A stretch of DNA of 64,000 nucleotides from Acidobacteriota bacterium. GTDB lineage: Bacteria > Acidobacteriota > UBA890 > WLXD01. Below the pieces are notes generated by a model. The model did no database searches. It was given only the letters and a program-made list of their open reading frames with translations, and had not been told where the DNA came from. Within the stretch, counting starts at the first letter, position 1, and each line of letters begins with the position of its first letter. The position numbers were made by a program, and so were the translations under genes. The stretch lies in assembly GCA_012103255.1 (NCBI GenBank), contig WLXD01000001.1, forward strand, positions 1,377,501 to 1,441,500. The letters are read 5' to 3'. Of the stretch, positions 10,188 to 19,216 are shown piece by piece.

Positions 10188-10526
10188 TTGCGACGTCTCG
10201 GCGAGTTCGAACAGATGCTGCTCTTCGCAGTGCTGCGTCTCGGCGACGGAGCTTACGGTACGGCGATTCGCCAGGAGATTGCTTCCCGTACCGCGCAAGA
10301 TCTCTCGCCTGGCGCGGTCTATACCGCACTCGAGCGCTTGGAGACCCGTGGCTACGTAGCGTCCTGGTTCGGTGAACCTACGCCCGAGCGTGGTGGCAAG
10401 CGCAAGCGCTTCTATCGTGTCGAGGCAGCCGGCGCCACTGCCTTGAATCGTGCCTACCGGGCTCTGCTCGCGATGGGCGAGGGGCAAGCTGAGCATCTCG
10501 ACCTCCTGGAGCGCGGCATTGAGTAG
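10188..10526 (+). CDS. PadR-family transcriptional regulator
   Basis: A 112-residue winged-helix repressor. FEQMLLFAVLRLGDGAYG is the typical PadR N-terminal helix. LSPGAVYTALERLETRGYV is the recognition helix and wing, followed by GGKRKRFYRVEAAG and a C-terminal dimerisation helix. The start is TTG at 10188 with GAGGAG 7 bases upstream, a convincing ribosome binding site. Its stop overlaps the start of the permease gene by 8 bases, so regulator and permease are translationally coupled. PadR proteins of this kind usually repress their own operon and release on ligand binding; the ligand here is unknown. The tandem repeat just upstream is the likely operator. Confidence 0.9.
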   Translation: MRRLGEFEQMLLFAVLRLGDGAYGTAIRQEIASRTAQDLSPGAVYTALERLETRGYVASWFGEPTPERGGKRKRFYRVEAAGATALNRAYRALLAMGEGQAEHLDLLERGIE

Positions 10527-13176
10527 CGCGGAGCCGCCTCGTCTGACCACGCGACTCCTCGCTCTTCTTCTCCCGGGGCGGGTCTTTGAGGCCGTCGCCG
10601 GAGACCTGGAAGAGGAATTCCGTGAGCGCCTGCGCCACACGTCGCCACGGAGAGCGGGCGCCTGGTACCGCCGCCAGGCAATCCGCTCGATCGTCACTTG
10701 CTGGCGCGGCAGCCGCCCCGCCGTTCGAACCTCCCCACGTGATCGAGGTGGTCCGTTGCAGGATCTATCGCTCGACGTTCGCTTCGCACTCCGCTCGTTC
10801 ACCCGGAATCCCGGCCTGGTGGTCCTGGTGACGTTGACTCTCGCGTTGGGCATCGGCGCCACGACTGCCATCTTCACGGTCCTGGACGCCACGCTCCTTC
10901 GGCCGCTGCCCTATTCCGAGCCCGAACGTCTCGTCGCGGTCTATGAGGAGAACGACGCCAGAGGCTGGACCTGGAACCAGGCCTCGCCCGCCAACTTCCT
11001 CAGCTGGCGCGAGCGCAGCACGACGTTGGAGGACATCACGGCGCACGGGTTCCGCGTGGGGTGGGCGTTTGCGGGGCCCGATGACCGCGCCGAGTGGCTC
11101 GACGGTGCCACGGTCTTCCACAACTTTTTCGAGGTGATGGGGGCTCGTCCTGTGCTGGGGCGCGGGTTCGTCGATGACGAGGTCTGGGGCGGTGCGAGAG
11201 TGGTCGTGATCAGCCACGGCCTTTGGCAGCGCGCCTTTGGGGGAGACCCTGAAGTCGTTGGCCAGATCATCGCCCTCGATGAGATCGAGCGCGAGATCGT
11301 GGGCGTAGCGCCACCGGGATTCGCTTTCCCTGATACCGGGATCGACGTGTGGGCGCCCTTCCGCTGGAGTCGCGAGAACGTCGAGGCGGCGTGGTTCCGC
11401 CGTGCGCATTTCATCTGGCCGGTTGGAAGATTGGCTCATGGTGTCGACGAGAGCACGGCACATGCCGAGATCCAGACGATCGCGGCGGGTTTGCAAGCCG
11501 AGTACCCCGAGACCAACGAATCGATGAGCGCCGGTGTGGTCTCCCTTCAGCGCTGGGTCGTCGGCGATACGCGTCGGCCGCTGCTGATCCTCGGGCTCGC
11601 GGTATCGGCCGTGCTCCTCGTCGCGTGCGCCAACATCGCGAACCTCCTGTTGGCGCGGGCCACGGGACGTCGTCAGGAGTTGGCAGTACGCAGCGCACTG
11701 GGCGCGGGCCGGGCGCGACTGGTTCGCCAGTTGCTCACCGAGAGCGTGTGTCTGGCGGCGCTCGGTGGCGCCGCCGGCGTCGGGGTGGCCGCGTTGATGA
11801 CGCGTGGTCTGGTGTTGCTCGCTGGGGAGGCGATTCCGCCGACCAGTCCGGTCACCATGGATGCCCGTGTGATGGGTTTCGCGTTGTTCATCACTCTTGC
11901 GACTGGCCTCGGTTTCGGTCTCTTCCCGTCACTTCAGCTCGGTTGGGCACGGTTATCGGAGGTCATGAACGAGTCATCGCGCAGCGGGTCAGCTGACCCG
12001 AGGCCTGCGCGGGCGCGCAACCTGCTGGTAGTCGCCGAGGTCGCGCTGGCGGTCGTGCTCGTGGCTGGCGCCGGACTGATGCTACGGAGCCTGGACGCGC
12101 TCTACGCGGTCGATCCCGGGTTTTCGCTCGACAATCTCGTGACGGCGGAGTTTGAGCTGCCGGGCTCTCGATACGGCGATCAGGTGGCGGTGGAAACGTT
12201 CTTCGACGAACTCGTGGATCGACTTGTCGCGACGCCCGGGGTCGTGGGAGTCAGCGCCACAGACACACTTGCGCTCGAAGGAACGCGGTGGACAAGCGAC
12301 TTGTTCATCGATGGTCGTCCACCGGCCGACACGCCGTACATCTTCAATCGTCGGATCGTGGACCATCGTTACTTCACGACGCTCGGGGTTCCTGTGCTCC
12401 GAGGCCGGTCGTTTACCGCGGCCGATGGCCCGGACACGCCCGACGTCATCATCATCAATGAAACGCTGGCCGGCCAGGTGTTCCCGGGCGAAGACCCCGT
12501 GGGGGAACGGATCCGCTTCGGGGACGATGACGACGACCCTTGGCTCACGGTCGTGGGGGTTGTTGGATCAGAGCGAGTCGAGGGTCTAGACGCGAACCCG
12601 TGGGGAGAGATCTACCTCACCACCCGGCAGGAGCCGATCTGGTACCTCAACTTGCTCGTTCGCGGGGCGGCAGGAGGGCAGGCCGAGGCCGCAGTTCAGC
12701 GCGAACTCGCTGCACTCGACCCCCTGGTGCCGATCATTCGCTTCCGTCCGTTCGAGGAAATCGTCAGCGGCTCGCTCAGCATGGAGCGGCTGCTCACCAC
12801 CCTGCTCACGGCCTTCGCCGCGGTCGCCTTGTTGCTCGCGGCCATGGGGCTCTACGGCGTGCTGGCCTACAGCGTTGCCCAGCGAACCCGAGAGATCGGC
12901 ATCCGAGTTGCGCTGGGCGCGCGCGGCGACGATGTGTTGCGCATCGTCGTGAAGCGGGCGTTAGTGCTCGTCGTTACGGGCGGTGCATTGGGAGCGGCCG
13001 CTTATGGCGCCGTCGCCAGTACCTTCAGGGCGCTGCTGTTCGAGGTCTCCCCGGGAGACCCGCTGACGCTCGGCGGGGTGCTGCTGGTGATGCTGGCCAC
13101 GGGCTTCGCGGCCGCCTATCTCCCGGCACGTAGAGCCACCCGCGTCGACCCGGTCGAGGCTTTGCGCTCGGAATAG
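10519..13176 (+). CDS. Duplicated MacB/FtsX-type orphan permease (ADOP type), copy 1
   Basis: About 885 residues. The first 75 form the short soluble prefix of these proteins (LLALLLPGRVFEAVAGDLEEE and on). After it come two MacB-like halves, each a periplasmic domain followed by an FtsX domain. The first helix begins near LVTLTLALGIGATTAIFTVL; TREIGIRVALGARGDDVLRI is the last FtsX motif, and the end PARRATRVDPVEALRSE is diagnostic. I chose the TTG at 10519 because GGAG lies 7 bases upstream and it overlaps the padR stop; the open frame extends back to 10450. No ABC ATPase gene is nearby, as usual for this family. Function is probably efflux or envelope export, or mechanotransmission; the substrate is unknown. 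Confidence 0.85.
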   Translation: MSSAEPPRLTTRLLALLLPGRVFEAVAGDLEEEFRERLRHTSPRRAGAWYRRQAIRSIVTCWRGSRPAVRTSPRDRGGPLQDLSLDVRFALRSFTRNPGLVVLVTLTLALGIGATTAIFTVLDATLLRPLPYSEPERLVAVYEENDARGWTWNQASPANFLSWRERSTTLEDITAHGFRVGWAFAGPDDRAEWLDGATVFHNFFEVMGARPVLGRGFVDDEVWGGARVVVISHGLWQRAFGGDPEVVGQIIALDEIEREIVGVAPPGFAFPDTGIDVWAPFRWSRENVEAAWFRRAHFIWPVGRLAHGVDESTAHAEIQTIAAGLQAEYPETNESMSAGVVSLQRWVVGDTRRPLLILGLAVSAVLLVACANIANLLLARATGRRQELAVRSALGAGRARLVRQLLTESVCLAALGGAAGVGVAALMTRGLVLLAGEAIPPTSPVTMDARVMGFALFITLATGLGFGLFPSLQLGWARLSEVMNESSRSGSADPRPARARNLLVVAEVALAVVLVAGAGLMLRSLDALYAVDPGFSLDNLVTAEFELPGSRYGDQVAVETFFDELVDRLVATPGVVGVSATDTLALEGTRWTSDLFIDGRPPADTPYIFNRRIVDHRYFTTLGVPVLRGRSFTAADGPDTPDVIIINETLAGQVFPGEDPVGERIRFGDDDDDPWLTVVGVVGSERVEGLDANPWGEIYLTTRQEPIWYLNLLVRGAAGGQAEAAVQRELAALDPLVPIIRFRPFEEIVSGSLSMERLLTTLLTAFAAVALLLAAMGLYGVLAYSVAQRTREIGIRVALGARGDDVLRIVVKRALVLVVTGGALGAAAYGAVASTFRALLFEVSPGDPLTLGGVLLVMLATGFAAAYLPARRATRVDPVEALRSE

Positions 13177-13177
13177 G

Positions 13178-13206
13178 CCGCCTCGCATGAGGTGATGACG
13201 AGGCGG
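13178..13206. terminator. Inverted repeat between convergent genes, possible bidirectional terminator
   Basis: CCGCCTCG at 13178-13185 and CGAGGCGG at 13199-13206 form a perfect 8-bp stem around a 13-base loop. It lies directly between the permease stop and the stop of the convergent small membrane protein gene. No T-run follows on either side, so a factor-independent terminator is only possible, not certain. Confidence 0.45.
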
Positions 13207-13207
13207 G

Positions 13208-13597
13208 CTAGTTGCTCAGAGTCTCGCTGGTCGTGCCGATTTCGAAACTCTTCACGCTCCAGCTGAACGGGTTGATCAGCACCATCTCGACGCGAGCGGG
13301 AACACGTCCGGTGGGAGTATCGACCCACGCGTCAACCTCGGCCACGGCAAACAGGAACCGGTAGCCGTAGGAGCCCTGGATCATCGCGACATCCTCGCGG
13401 TTCCAGTCGCCCATCTCGGCGATTCTGTCGATTCCCACGGAGAAGGGGCTCACCGCCACCATCATCGCCAGAATGAGACAGCAGTAGGCTCCCAAGCCGA
13501 TCAGGCCGCGCCGGAACCTTCGGCGACCCTCCGGAGATCGGTCAGTGAGTCCCGTGCGGACACCAGCACGACTAAAAGCGATCCATATACCTTGCAT
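13208..13597 (-). CDS. Small single-span membrane protein of unknown function
   Basis: A 129-residue protein with a basic N-terminal stretch (SPEGRRRFRRGL), one strong membrane helix (LIGLGAYCCLILAMMVAV) and a C-terminal domain of about 75 residues predicted to lie outside the cytoplasm. I recognise no family. The ATG at 13597 is supported by TAGGAT 6 bases upstream and a TTGGAC-like -35 box at 13628-13633 with an 18-base gap. The gene converges on the permease gene and shares the inverted repeat between the two stops. Confidence 0.65.
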   Translation of the reverse strand: MQGIWIAFSRAGVRTGLTDRSPEGRRRFRRGLIGLGAYCCLILAMMVAVSPFSVGIDRIAEMGDWNREDVAMIQGSYGYRFLFAVAEVDAWVDTPTGRVPARVEMVLINPFSWSVKSFEIGTTSETLSN

Positions 13598-13603
13598 GCC
13601 TGC

Positions 13604-13633
13604 ATCCTACTCGCGCCCGACCGGCGGGTCCAA
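13604..13633 (-). promoter_or_regulatory. Promoter of the small membrane protein gene, apparently leaderless
   Basis: On the minus strand TTGGAC (13628-13633) and TAGGAT (13604-13609) are separated by 18 bases, and TAGGAT ends 6 bases before the ATG at 13597. Transcription would start at or next to the start codon. Confidence 0.45.
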
Positions 13634-13683
13634 GGAGTGCCATGAAGGTTGTGCCCTGTCCGACAGTCGCAGGACCGGCGGAC

Positions 13684-16600
13684 CTAGCGTCCGCCCTCTT
13701 CGGTCTCCTGCGGCACGATGACAGCCGGCAGGTCGCCCAGCATCGAGTTCAACTGCGCGAGCGAGCCATCGATGATTGCTTGAAGCGCTGCCTTGTGCGA
13801 TGACAGATCGCTCTGCAGCTCGTTCATCACTGTGAGCTGTCCATCGGTCGGCGGGGCTTGGGTGCCCATGACTCCGAACATCACCGAGCGAATTTCTTCG
13901 CTCGTTCGCGGGTAGTCGCGGTAGCCCATCGCGCCGACGGGTCGGCGGACCTTGTTGTCCAGGTTGGTCAGTTCTTCGATCGTGGTGCCGATCGCTTCCT
14001 GCACCTGCTCGACGTCGGTGCGGCTCGTCTGCTCGACGTTATCGTTGAGACTGTCGAGCTGGCCATCCAGGCTGGAGATACGGTCCACCAGCCGGTTCGC
14101 CTCACTCGTCATGTCGACGAGTTCCTGAGCGGTGTTGACCAGGGCCTCCATCTCGCCCGCGCTCATGTCGGCACGCGGATCCCAGCGCAGATCGAAGGTC
14201 GTGTCGCCCTCGCTGTCGCCGGCCTTCACGGTGGCGGTGTACGTGCCGGGAAGTGCCGGCGGTCCGAAGCGGGAGAAGCGGGCGAAGAAACCGCCGCCGC
14301 CGCCGGCTGACCTCGACGGCTGCGGGCCCGCCTGACGCAGGCTCCACACCGCACGGTTCACGCCGGCCTTGGCGTCCTGTACCGGGAAGCTCTGTACGGT
14401 GTTGCCTGCGGAGTCCGCGATGGTGACATTCACCGGACCTTCAGGGTCTTCGCCGAGCCAGAAGTTGATGTAGGCACCCGCCGCCGGGTTCTCGCCGTAG
14501 AACACGCGCTGGCCCTGCGAGGCGTCGGAGTTCCAGTTGTTCCACCATGTGGCAGTGCGTGCCGAGAACACGTGGAGGTCCTTCGACATCGAACCGTCGC
14601 CGGTTTCGAAGACCTCGGCGAGCTCTTGCAGCGGAGCGACGTCGTCGAGGATCCAGGCGCCGCGACCATGCGTGCCGATCACGATGTCGTTGTAGGGCTG
14701 CTGGATCTTGATGTCGCGCACGGACACGCGCGGCAAGTTGAGTCGCAGGTCGTGCCACTCGTCACCACCGTCGAACGAAACCTGGATACCGCGCTCCATG
14801 CCCACGTAGAGCACATCGGGGTTGCGTGGATCCTCGCGGATCACTTTGGCGTAGTCGTTCGCCGGGAGGCCATCAGACAGGTCGGTGCAGGTGGCGCCGT
14901 AGTCGTCGCAGCGCCAGACATGCGGGGTGAAGTCGTCCAGACGGTGCTGGTCGACTGCAATGTACGCGCGCCCGTTGACGCTGTGCGACGTGTCGATCTT
15001 CGCGACCCATGCCTCGGGCATGAAGTTCGGAAGGTTGTCGTTGATCAACGTCCAGTTGTCGCCGCCATCGCGGGTCACGTGGACGTTACCGTCGTCGGTA
15101 CCCGCCCAGATCACGCCGGCCTCGGTGCCCGACTCACGCACGGTCAAGATCGTCGCGTGGAACTCGGCCGCCGTGTTATCGAAGTAAATCTCGCCGCCTG
15201 AGTCGAGCAGCTTCTCCTCTTCAGCATTCGACAGGTCCGGGCTGATGATGTCCCACGATTGGCCGTAGTCGTTGCTCTTGAAGAGAACGTTACCGCCCCA
15301 GTAGACGGTGCTGGGGTCATGCGGCGAGATATGGATCGGCGCATCCCAGTTGAAGCGGTACTTCGCCTGGTACATGCCCTGGCCGGCCGAACCGAACATC
15401 CGGGGATACGGCTCGATCGAACGCGTGAGACCGGTCTGCGTGTTCGTGATCCGCAGGTAGCCGCCCTGGGCATTCGAGTAGACGAGATGCGGTCGTCCAG
15501 GGATCGGGACGGTGTAGAAACCGTCACCGCCCGACACCGTGTACCACTCGTCGTCGAGGATGCCGCCGCCGCCGAAGCCAGCATTCATGGTACGGCTCGG
15601 GCCACACCAGTTGCCGTTGTCCTGCAGGCCGCCGCAGACCCAGTAGGGGTCCCGGTCGTCGACGAAGATCTGATAGTACTGTGCCAGTACCACGTTCTTC
15701 ATGACGTCCCAGTTATCGCCGCCGTCTAGCGAGACCTGCCAACCGCCATCCGATCCGTTGATCACGCGGTCCCCGTCTGCCGGGTCGATCCAGATCGCCT
15801 GGTGATCGCCGTGGATGCCTTGGCCCACCGAATTGAAGGTGCGGCCGCCGTCCGTGGATTTGTAGAGACCGCCCGAGAGCGCCCAGACGATCTCCGGATT
15901 GCTCGGATCCGCGAACACGTCGCTGTAGTAGAACGGGCGGAAATTGATGCTCTTGTTGTCGCTCACCACGCGCCAGTTGGCGCCGGAATCGTCGGAGCGG
16001 AAGAGCGTGCCCTTGGTTGGAGTCTCGGTGATCACGTAGACGGTGCTGGGGTCGCTCTGCGCAACGGAGATACCGATGCGAGCCATCGGTTCGTCAACGA
16101 CGTTGACCTTGTTCCAGGTGTCGCCACCGTCCTTCGTCTTGTAGACCGCGGTTTCGCCGCCACCATCGCGGAAATGCCATGGCTGACGTCGGAACGTCCA
16201 CATCCCGGCGTAGATCTCGCGCGGGTTGCTGAGGTTCATATCGAGATCGGAGCAGCCGGTGTCCGCGTCGATCGACAGAACGTGGTCCCATGTCTGGCCG
16301 CCGTCGCGCGTGCGGTAGACGCCGCGCTCGTCGTTGGCGCCCCATTCATGGCCCATGGCGCAAACGTAGGCAGTATCGGCGTCGTTCGGGTGAACGTTGA
16401 TCCGCTTGATGCGCTCGGTGTTGTCGAGTCCGAGATGGGTCCAGGTGTCGCCACCATCGGTGGAGCGCCACACGCCGAGACCGTAGGAAACGGAGTTGCG
16501 CGGGTCGCCTTCGCCCGAGCCCAGGTAGAGAACGTTGTGATCGGACGGCGCAACCGCGATCGATCCGACCGAATAGGCCTCTTCGTCCTGCCATTGGCCG

Positions 16601-16842
16601 GCGAAAGTGTTGCCGCTGTTGGTGGTCTTCCAGAGACCGCCGTCGGCACCGCCGAACCAGAAAGTCTTGTTGTCGCCGGGCAGACCCTGAACAGCCGTAA
16701 CGCGGCCGCCCATGTTGGTTGGGCCGATGTTGCGCCAGGCCATGGACGAGAACGCTTCGGTAAGCGTGGCGTCGTCTTGCGCGGCTGACGGAACGGCAAC
16801 TGCGAGAAGAAGCAGTAGGCAAAGGGCGGCGCTTTTGCGCAT
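13684..16842 (-). CDS. Secreted sortilin/VPS10-like BNR-repeat protein
   Basis: A 1052-residue exported protein. The signal peptide ends near SAAQDD. Many Asp-box repeats follow (for example STDGGDTW, TKDGGDTW, TRDGGDNW), which build one or two beta-propellers of the sortilin/glycosyl-hydrolase-like type. After residue 800 an Ig-like segment and a helical tail appear. Annotations of relatives as glycosyl hydrolase rest on the repeats; I see no catalytic signature. The ATG at 16842 is chosen because GGGAGG stands 6 bases upstream and a signal peptide starts there; an open frame back to 17067 lacks support. The gene is divergent from the symporter gene with a 217-base shared upstream region. 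Confidence 0.85.
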   Translation of the reverse strand: MRKSAALCLLLLLAVAVPSAAQDDATLTEAFSSMAWRNIGPTNMGGRVTAVQGLPGDNKTFWFGGADGGLWKTTNSGNTFAGQWQDEEAYSVGSIAVAPSDHNVLYLGSGEGDPRNSVSYGLGVWRSTDGGDTWTHLGLDNTERIKRINVHPNDADTAYVCAMGHEWGANDERGVYRTRDGGQTWDHVLSIDADTGCSDLDMNLSNPREIYAGMWTFRRQPWHFRDGGGETAVYKTKDGGDTWNKVNVVDEPMARIGISVAQSDPSTVYVITETPTKGTLFRSDDSGANWRVVSDNKSINFRPFYYSDVFADPSNPEIVWALSGGLYKSTDGGRTFNSVGQGIHGDHQAIWIDPADGDRVINGSDGGWQVSLDGGDNWDVMKNVVLAQYYQIFVDDRDPYWVCGGLQDNGNWCGPSRTMNAGFGGGGILDDEWYTVSGGDGFYTVPIPGRPHLVYSNAQGGYLRITNTQTGLTRSIEPYPRMFGSAGQGMYQAKYRFNWDAPIHISPHDPSTVYWGGNVLFKSNDYGQSWDIISPDLSNAEEEKLLDSGGEIYFDNTAAEFHATILTVRESGTEAGVIWAGTDDGNVHVTRDGGDNWTLINDNLPNFMPEAWVAKIDTSHSVNGRAYIAVDQHRLDDFTPHVWRCDDYGATCTDLSDGLPANDYAKVIREDPRNPDVLYVGMERGIQVSFDGGDEWHDLRLNLPRVSVRDIKIQQPYNDIVIGTHGRGAWILDDVAPLQELAEVFETGDGSMSKDLHVFSARTATWWNNWNSDASQGQRVFYGENPAAGAYINFWLGEDPEGPVNVTIADSAGNTVQSFPVQDAKAGVNRAVWSLRQAGPQPSRSAGGGGGFFARFSRFGPPALPGTYTATVKAGDSEGDTTFDLRWDPRADMSAGEMEALVNTAQELVDMTSEANRLVDRISSLDGQLDSLNDNVEQTSRTDVEQVQEAIGTTIEELTNLDNKVRRPVGAMGYRDYPRTSEEIRSVMFGVMGTQAPPTDGQLTVMNELQSDLSSHKAALQAIIDGSLAQLNSMLGDLPAVIVPQETEEGGR

Positions 16843-17059
16843 CGAAACCTCCCGAGACTCATGCACGAGGGGCGGGACGTTCACCGCGCCTACGGTGAGC
16901 GTCATTTGGAGGGCGCTACGACCTGATGACCGTCGCCGGAGCGACTGGATTGTTGCCCGCTGGTGAGCGAAGGGCAACCCGAGGCGACGGTGCTCCGGGT
17001 AAGATTGGCTCGACTCCATCGCGCCCATCAGGGCGAGCCCCGAGGCACACCAGCAACTC

Positions 17060-18466
17060 GTGACCACCGAACTCGCCCTCGTACTCGGCTATGCCCTGGG
17101 CCTTGTGGCCCTCGGGATATTGATCGGCCGCCGCGTCGGTTCGGCGAAGCAGTTCTTCGTCGCCGGACGGAGTCTGGGCCCGGTTCTGCTGGGAGCGACT
17201 CTGCTGGCAGCGAATATCGGTGCGGGTTCAACTGTGGGCGCCGCAGCCCTCGGCTACGAGTACGGCATCTCGGCCTGGTGGTGGGTTGGCTCGGCCGGCA
17301 TCGGGACATTGTTGCTGGCGTTTTGGGTGGGGCCGGCAATCTGGCAGACAGCGCGCGACCACGATCTGCTCACGGTCGGGGACTATCTGGAGTGGCGCTA
17401 CGACGCCCGTGCCCGATTCACGGCGACCCTGTTGCTCTGGGCGATCTCGCCGGCTGTTCTAGCGGCGCAGCTCATCGCGGTTGCGTTCATCCTGAACGCC
17501 GTGGCGGGTGTGCCGCTTCTTTGGGGAGCGGTGATCGCCGGCGTGGTGGTGACCGTCTACTTCACGGCGGGCGGCCTCGTTTCCTCCGCCTGGGTCAATC
17601 TCGTGCAGTTGGTGGTCCTCGGAATCGGATTGGTCGTTGCGATTCCGGTGGTTGCTGACCGCGCCGGCGGCTGGTCGGCCGTCGTGTCGACGTATGGGCT
17701 CGAGGCGGAGTTCGACGCGCTGGTCCATTCGTACGGACCGGGTTGGCACTACGCGATCTTCTTGGTTCCCGCCTTCATGGTTTCTCCGGGCCTGCTCCAG
17801 AAGGTGTACGGAGCGCGTGACCCGCGGGCGATCCGACTCGGTGTCGGCATCGCCGGTATCGCCTTGCTTCTGTTCGCGGCTGTACCGGTCTACCTGGGGA
17901 TGTACGGCCGGGTGTGGGACTCCTCCTTGGTCGGCGACGCCACGAGTTTCGCTCTCCCCACAGTGCTGACCCTGGGCATGCCGTTGCTCCTGGGTACGCT
18001 CGGGCTGGCCGCGGTCTTCTCGGCCGAGATCAGCTCCGCCGATGCGGTGCTGTTCATGTTCTCGACGTCGTTGTCCGAGGATCTCTACCGCCGCTTCGTG
18101 AATCCGGACGCGAGCGACGCCGAGGTGCTCCGCGTAGCGCGTGTGGGCGCGATTCTCGGTGGAGTAGCGGGGACCGCGCTGGCCGTCGGCCTGGGTTCCG
18201 TGATCACTGCTCTGCGGATTTTCTATGGACTGCTGTCGGTTGGACTCTTCGTGCCGGTGATTGGCGGATTGCTATGGCGACGGGCCGGCGGCGCCGCCGG
18301 GGTTGTCGCGACGTTGGGCGGCATTACCGGCTATCTCGTCGGGCACCTCGTGTTCGATCTGCCCGCTCGGGCCGCCTTGTCGCCGGCCTCACTAGGTCTG
18401 GCGGTGTCCGCCACCGCCTTCCTCGTAGCGGGCCTCGCCGCTACCGATAAGGCGCGCGCCGCCTAG
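17060..18466 (+). CDS. Sodium:solute symporter (SSS family)
   Basis: A 468-residue integral membrane protein with about 12-13 helices. The N-terminal GRRVGSAKQFFVAGRS and LLAANIGAGSTVGAAALGYE match the first helices of SSS transporters, including the unwound helix of the sodium and substrate sites. GDYLEWRYDARARF is the conserved cytoplasmic loop, and AEISSADAVLFMFSTSLSED fits helix 8. Substrates of the family include sugars, amino acids, proline and nucleosides; the sequence does not decide. The start is GTG at 17060 with no obvious ribosome binding site. It is transcribed away from the sortilin-like gene. Confidence 0.88.
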   Translation: MTTELALVLGYALGLVALGILIGRRVGSAKQFFVAGRSLGPVLLGATLLAANIGAGSTVGAAALGYEYGISAWWWVGSAGIGTLLLAFWVGPAIWQTARDHDLLTVGDYLEWRYDARARFTATLLLWAISPAVLAAQLIAVAFILNAVAGVPLLWGAVIAGVVVTVYFTAGGLVSSAWVNLVQLVVLGIGLVVAIPVVADRAGGWSAVVSTYGLEAEFDALVHSYGPGWHYAIFLVPAFMVSPGLLQKVYGARDPRAIRLGVGIAGIALLLFAAVPVYLGMYGRVWDSSLVGDATSFALPTVLTLGMPLLLGTLGLAAVFSAEISSADAVLFMFSTSLSEDLYRRFVNPDASDAEVLRVARVGAILGGVAGTALAVGLGSVITALRIFYGLLSVGLFVPVIGGLLWRRAGGAAGVVATLGGITGYLVGHLVFDLPARAALSPASLGLAVSATAFLVAGLAATDKARAA

Positions 18467-18629
18467 TCCGAGCGCAGCGCGACCGTGGACCGGTGGTCTC
18501 GGCGACGGTTTTCGTTAAGGCCGCGGCCAATCCCGGCATTGCCCGCCGATTCGTCCAATACGGCGGTGGTCGACGACCGCTAGATTCAGGCTCGATGGAT
18601 TCGATCCCTAAACTGCGGATGACAACGCG

Positions 18630-19196
18630 ATGACGCATGCATGTGTAGCGCCTGCAGTGCTGGCCACGATGGTCTTGGCGCTGCCGGTTCAACAGCCGGT
18701 GGAACTCTCATTCAGCGCAGACGCTGGGTTCGATGCCGCCCTGGCCGAATACTCCGAGATCTGGGATGCCGAGGGGGGCCGAATCGGCGACACGCTCGAA
18801 CGCATAAGCGGGATGCAGTTTCCCGTCAGCGCCGTGCGGGTTCAGGTGATTGACGGACCGAGCTGGGCCGGCAGGTCGAGCATGGGAATGCGCGCGACAT
18901 ACCCCGTTGCCACCAAGCGCGCTACGTTGGCGCACGAACTTGGCCACATCCTGATCGGTGATCGAATTCCCGACGACGCCGAGTTGGACCACCACTATGT
19001 GCTGTTCCTCTTTCTGTACGACACCTGGGTCGAGCTGTGGGGGGCTGAATTCGCGGTCGAGCAGGTAGCAGTCGAGAGTCAACGGCGTGGTGGCGTCGAC
19101 TACGAAGGAATCTGGAAGCTTGTCCTCGAGAAGACAGAGCAGCAGCGGGCGAACGAACTCGAGACCCTGATTGCAGAGTGGGCGCCGGAAAACTGA
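18630..19196 (+). CDS. Putative exported zinc metallopeptidase-like protein (HELGH)
   Basis: A 188-residue protein with a short hydrophobic N-terminus that could be a signal or anchor. The central AHELGHILIGDR contains the HExxH zinc-binding motif. The downstream helix with WVELWGAEFAVEQVAVE could supply a third zinc ligand as in gluzincins. No known family is certain. It may be degenerate or small, since true peptidases are usually longer. It stands alone, 163 bases after the symporter, and converges on permease copy 2. The ATG at 18630 was chosen because the hydrophobic N-terminus begins there; no ribosome binding site is visible. Confidence 0.6.
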   Translation: MTHACVAPAVLATMVLALPVQQPVELSFSADAGFDAALAEYSEIWDAEGGRIGDTLERISGMQFPVSAVRVQVIDGPSWAGRSSMGMRATYPVATKRATLAHELGHILIGDRIPDDAELDHHYVLFLFLYDTWVELWGAEFAVEQVAVESQRRGGVDYEGIWKLVLEKTEQQRANELETLIAEWAPEN

Positions 19197-19216
19197 GAAC
19201 TCGCCTGTCGGAAGGA

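Noticed and set aside
15802-16788. A 328-codon plus-strand open frame
   Set aside because: Antisense to the sortilin-like gene, whose Asp-box repeats are clear on the minus strand.
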